DNA of 46,353 nucleotides from Bacteroidales bacterium Bact_08 (GTDB taxonomy: Bacteria; Bacteroidota; Bacteroidia; Bacteroidales; UBA932), in the NCBI GenBank assembly GCA_001603425.1, contig LUYZ01000020.1:1-46353 (forward strand), written 5' to 3'. The translations under genes and the position numbers were made by a program. Under the pieces are notes generated by a model. That model saw only the letters and a list, made by a program, of their open reading frames with translations, was not told the DNA's origin and did not search any database. Below, piece by piece: positions 42,985-46,353 of this stretch. Numbering within the stretch: the stretch's first letter is position 1; each line of letters opens with the position of its first letter.

Positions 42985-45900
42985 CTATTTAAAGGCGTCT
43001 TCGCTAAGTCCTTCTCCTTGAAGAGATAATTTTTGGAAATAGTCAGGAACGGCTCTGCCTTGAAGAGAGTCTACATATAGCTTTGCAAGGTATTGCGATA
43101 ACATAAAGCCGTGACCTCTCATTCCAATAAATAGACCTAATTTTGGATCTACAATATATCTTGGTTCTACATAGTAACCAGACCATACTGCTTGAAATCC
43201 TACTCCTGAGAGCCTTGGTATCCAATTGCTAAAGGTTTCTGTTACAGCTTCTAAAAACTCTTGAGATGTTGTTTTAAGATTTTTGTCTGTCTCTTTGGCG
43301 TCATTTATTGGTGAAGCGCAGCCAATAATTTGTCCTGTTTCTGCAAGTTGTTGGCCATATACGGCAGAGAATCCTCTGTATTTACGTCTATCTATTAGCA
43401 TATCTAAGTTTGCTCCACCTACTCCCAACATCGGCAACCTTTTGGTAATAAAGGCTTGGTGTTTTACTGGGAAAAGGCCTGTCTCTATATCTAGTTTTTT
43501 AGCAAAATCCTCTGCTTGGCTACCTAATGCGTTTATGAAGATCTCTGTTTGGTATTCTATAAAATCTTTATTTGCATTTTGAACAATTACTCGGTACTCA
43601 TTTCCTACTTTGTAAACCTCTTTTAATTGAGTATTCTCTAATATTGTTCCTCCATGTTTTTTACCAATCTCTCTAATTACATCTATAGTTTGACCAGGGT
43701 TGGCTTGCCAGCAATCTTGAGTGATGAGCGCATGGCTATAGAGCTCGAGGTTTGGATTGAGGTATTGTGATATCTCTTTATTGAAATCTTTTTTATCCAC
43801 CATTCTTGCATCTGACCATGCCATGGATTTTTCTAAAGATTCATATGTTTTTTGGTCGTGTGCAAAGCTGATGTATCGGATCAGTCTAAAGTCTATGTTG
43901 TGGATATTATGAAGTTCTCTAAAGAGTTCTAGATTATGCCTTGCAATATCGGCAAGTGCTGGTAATGAGAATGCAGGGCGTCCTCCGGCTATATTACGCC
44001 AAGAGCTTCCCAATCCGTTATTGATCATCAATGGGTTATAACCCTCTTGTGCTAAAAATCTAAATAGGGAAGAGCCTGCTATACCACCACCGGCTATTAT
44101 TGCTGGTACCTTCTCTATCCAGTGCCCACTTTTTGGGAGAATTATCTCTTTTTCTCTGTTAGCCGAAATATCACCCAATGTAACAAGGTTGGACATTGGA
44201 CCTCTTGGAGTTGGTTCTCCATAAATTTCGATACCATAGGTTTTTAAAAGTTGCTTTGCTCTTGGAATACATCTGTTTCCTCTGCAAGCACCCATTCCAA
44301 TTCTGGTTATATGTTTGAGTTCGTCTGAGGATATGCTCTTTCTGCTTCCAATTGCCAAAAGCATCTTCTCCACTGTAATATCTTCGCAGTGGCAGATATA
44401 GGTTTTTGACTCTTGAGCTTTGTCTAAGTTTTCTATATCTAGTTTTTTTGGATATCTATCTTTTGCAATAAATCCTCTAACTTTAAGTAAATCTTCTCCT
44501 TGAATGGTTGTTGACTTTACTCTAACTAAATCTGTTTTATTGCTATTTTTAGTAATTTTTTCTATTATACCCTCTCCTAGAATAGAGCCATTGTTATCTA
44601 CAAGGTAAACCAGCTCCTTCTCTGTGGCTTTGTATTCAACTGGTAGAAATAACCAGTTTTTATTAAGGTCGTATCCAAAAATGGCCAAGCCTGGGCACTG
44701 TGTGATACATCTCATACAACCAGTACATTTTTCGTAGTCTATCCTTGGAACGGTGGAGGTAGAGGATTTTGTTATAGCATCAAATTTACAAGCAAAAGAG
44801 CATGGGTTACATGCAAATCCATAAAGGCAATCCATAACAACAAACCCTTTTGACCACATTCTCTCTTTTTCTGGTAAAATGGGCTCTTCTAATACTCTTG
44901 TTGGATGTTGTTGAGAGTCTATATACTCTTTGGAAATAGATAGATAGTGATTGTAGTCGAATCTGTATGCGAGATCTTGCATAATCTCATATGCACACTG
45001 TTTCCCTCTTAAAACTGCCGATGTCCCCTCTCCAATTTTAACAGAGTCTCCAACTCCATGACAATTCCTGCCAAAAATCTCGGTCCCTTTTTTAAATAAT
45101 TGATTATCTGGTATTAGTCCTGTGCATATGTTGATGCAATCTATTCCGTCTATTCTCTTTTCTGTTCCAGGGATCGGCTTAAAGTCTTTACATTCTGCAA
45201 TTATAGCCCCCATTACTCCTGTTTTTGTACTATTTGGGATAGCCTCTAGAAGAATATGAGATGTCATTATTGGAATACCTAGTCTTCTAACTCTGTTTGC
45301 TTGAACAGGGAATCCTCCTTCATGAGGCATCGCTTCTACTATGGCCTTTACATTTGCACCAGCCTGCATAGCTTGGTATGATGTGAGGTAGCCGATATTT
45401 CCAGCACCAATGGTTAGAATATTTTTACCCAAAAGGGTTAGTTCATTGTTCATCATTCTCTGTACAACTGCAGCTGTGTAAACTCCAGGTATGTCGTCGT
45501 TTTTAAAGGCTGGCATAAAAGGAACAGCCCCTGTTGCAATAACTAGATGATCGGCATCTACATAAAATATTTGCTGATTGGCAATGTTTTTAACAACCAA
45601 CCTTTTTCCCTCTAAGATCTCCCAAACAACAGAGTCTAGTAGAATTCCAGAGCGATTTTCCCCTGCTAGTGACTCTGCGATATCAAAACCTCTAAGCCCT
45701 CCAAACCTCTTCTCTTTTTCAAAGAAGAAGAACTGGTGAGTCTGCATTAAGAATTGACCTCCAATTTTGCTATTATTATCAATAACAATATTGTTTATGC
45801 CTGCGTTATTTAACTCTTCTCTTACAGCAAGACCTGCAGGCCCAGCGCCAATAATAGCTACGGTTGTTTTATAGATTTTTGTCTTATGCTCCTCATTAAG

Positions 45901-46230
45901 ATATGAAAATGAGTTTTGTTGCTCTTGCGATTCAGGTAAAAAGCTCTCATCAACTCTTTTTACATCTTTAACATTATCTACTTTTGTTATACAAATTCTA
46001 CGAATTTGGCCATCTACTAGCATTTCGCATGCTCCGCATTTTCCAATTCCACACTCCATTGTTCTCTCTCTCTTCTCTAAACTGTGTTTATGCACAATTT
46101 CACCAGCCTGATGTAGTGCTGCTGCAATGGTAAAGCCTTTTTGTCCTTCAATTTTTTTCCCCTCAAAAGAGAAAACAATCTTATCATCTTCCGGAATTGG
46201 AAGTATTGGATGTTCAGAAATTTTATACAT
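42985..46230 (-). CDS. Fused HcnABC-like multi-cofactor FAD dehydrogenase
   Basis: One 1081-residue polypeptide with five modules. About 12-100 is a [2Fe-2S] domain (ECGIGKCGACEM, later RRIC). About 118-435 is a pyridine-nucleotide-disulphide-like FAD domain (IIGAGPAGLAVREEL, LTIGAGNIGYLTS). About 468-525 is a Cys-rich ferredoxin (CNPCSFAC, CTGCMRCITQC). About 610-665 is a BFD-like [2Fe-2S] domain (CHCEDITVEKM, GACRGNRC). About 700-1065 is a DAO-type FAD domain (IIAGGGIAGSSLF). These correspond to the alpha, beta and gamma parts of HcnABC, opine and hydroxyproline dehydrogenases. The substrate is probably an amino or imino acid (glycine, proline, hydroxyproline or an opine) but cannot be chosen. 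No neighbour helps. No signal peptide. Confidence 0.85.
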   Translation of the reverse strand: MYKISEHPILPIPEDDKIVFSFEGKKIEGQKGFTIAAALHQAGEIVHKHSLEKRERTMECGIGKCGACEMLVDGQIRRICITKVDNVKDVKRVDESFLPESQEQQNSFSYLNEEHKTKIYKTTVAIIGAGPAGLAVREELNNAGINNIVIDNNSKIGGQFLMQTHQFFFFEKEKRFGGLRGFDIAESLAGENRSGILLDSVVWEILEGKRLVVKNIANQQIFYVDADHLVIATGAVPFMPAFKNDDIPGVYTAAVVQRMMNNELTLLGKNILTIGAGNIGYLTSYQAMQAGANVKAIVEAMPHEGGFPVQANRVRRLGIPIMTSHILLEAIPNSTKTGVMGAIIAECKDFKPIPGTEKRIDGIDCINICTGLIPDNQLFKKGTEIFGRNCHGVGDSVKIGEGTSAVLRGKQCAYEIMQDLAYRFDYNHYLSISKEYIDSQQHPTRVLEEPILPEKERMWSKGFVVMDCLYGFACNPCSFACKFDAITKSSTSTVPRIDYEKCTGCMRCITQCPGLAIFGYDLNKNWLFLPVEYKATEKELVYLVDNNGSILGEGIIEKITKNSNKTDLVRVKSTTIQGEDLLKVRGFIAKDRYPKKLDIENLDKAQESKTYICHCEDITVEKMLLAIGSRKSISSDELKHITRIGMGACRGNRCIPRAKQLLKTYGIEIYGEPTPRGPMSNLVTLGDISANREKEIILPKSGHWIEKVPAIIAGGGIAGSSLFRFLAQEGYNPLMINNGLGSSWRNIAGGRPAFSLPALADIARHNLELFRELHNIHNIDFRLIRYISFAHDQKTYESLEKSMAWSDARMVDKKDFNKEISQYLNPNLELYSHALITQDCWQANPGQTIDVIREIGKKHGGTILENTQLKEVYKVGNEYRVIVQNANKDFIEYQTEIFINALGSQAEDFAKKLDIETGLFPVKHQAFITKRLPMLGVGGANLDMLIDRRKYRGFSAVYGQQLAETGQIIGCASPINDAKETDKNLKTTSQEFLEAVTETFSNWIPRLSGVGFQAVWSGYYVEPRYIVDPKLGLFIGMRGHGFMLSQYLAKLYVDSLQGRAVPDYFQKLSLQGEGLSEDAFK

Positions 46231-46233
46231 AGT

Positions 46234-46276
46234 TAAGTTTGGTAAGTTTATTTAGCTTTATAAGTTTGTTAAGTTT
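46234..46276. repeat. Four TAAGTTT direct repeats at 9/18/9-base spacing
   Basis: TAAGTTT occurs at 46234-46240, 46243-46249, 46261-46267 and 46270-46276. It lies within the 5' leader of the flavoenzyme gene, between its ATG (46230, minus) and a possible promoter at 46285-46292. It could be a regulator-binding array or only low-complexity AT DNA. Confidence 0.4.
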
Positions 46277-46284
46277 AGTTTTAA

Positions 46285-46292
46285 CAAATTTA
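46285..46292 (-). promoter_or_regulatory. Candidate -7 box (TAAATTTG) for the flavoenzyme gene
   Basis: The plus strand reads CAAATTTA, giving TAAATTTG on the minus strand, 54 bases before ATG 46230. No -33 element is seen before the window ends. The remaining bases to 46353 are AT-rich and show no gene. Confidence 0.4.
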
Positions 46293-46353
46293 ATGAATTT
46301 TATAAATCATTAATTTGGAATTAGAAATTTTTTGAAAAATATCTCTTTTTGTA

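Overview
The window looks like a chromosomal segment of an AT-rich member of the Bacteroidales (Bacteroidota). Reasons: gene content and order are typical of that group (NQR operon, DUF4290-murA-ftsK-lolA-NUDIX-pyrE run, UpxY-type NusG paralogue, DUF4876/DUF6850 next to a TonB receptor, RND-TolC fusion). Upstream regions also carry the Bacteroidota promoter pattern TTTG/TTG - N19-20 - TAnnTTTG rather than the E. coli one, and most genes lack Shine-Dalgarno sequences. No tRNA, rRNA, CRISPR array, transposase or phage gene was found. The genus cannot be named from the sequence alone.

Layout: 1-474 is a gene-free, C-rich island holding four copies of a dispersed repeat (a fifth copy follows nqrF at 30061). 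475-5972 is a tripartite efflux system: a lipoprotein adaptor and an RND pump fused to its own TolC-like channel, with the pump broken by a 1-base frameshift. 6010-7710 (minus) holds ubiX and a degenerate ATPase. 7858-8463 is rplU-rpmA, followed by a strong candidate small RNA (about 8534-8673) and two uncharacterised genes. 10003-11292 (minus) is a UDP-sugar dehydrogenase, divergent from upxY. 11422-17110 then reads upxY-DUF4290-murA-ftsK-lolA. 17102-21809 holds a NUDIX gene (minus), pyrE, an SRPBCC protein, a GH20 hexosaminidase and an RNA m5C methyltransferase. A PcrA/UvrD helicase (minus) is divergent from the complete nqrABCDEF operon (24323-30059). A GT39-like glycosyltransferase follows.

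31829-42824 is the most interesting block: an ECF sigma factor, a small membrane protein and a Spy/CpxP-like protein, then a TonB-dependent receptor (with one in-frame stop), a DUF4876 lipoprotein, a DUF6850 barrel, a ChaN-like haem-binding protein and two M16 peptidases that split the two halves of an M16 active site. It reads as a capture-import-digest system for an iron or haem protein; that function is inference. The window ends with a five-module fusion flavoenzyme related to HcnABC-type amine/imino-acid dehydrogenases (minus).

At whole-window scale, the word ATCGGCA is strongly over-represented and biased to one strand whatever the gene direction. Several TAnnTTTG boxes lie only 4-6 bases before an ATG, which suggests leaderless transcripts.
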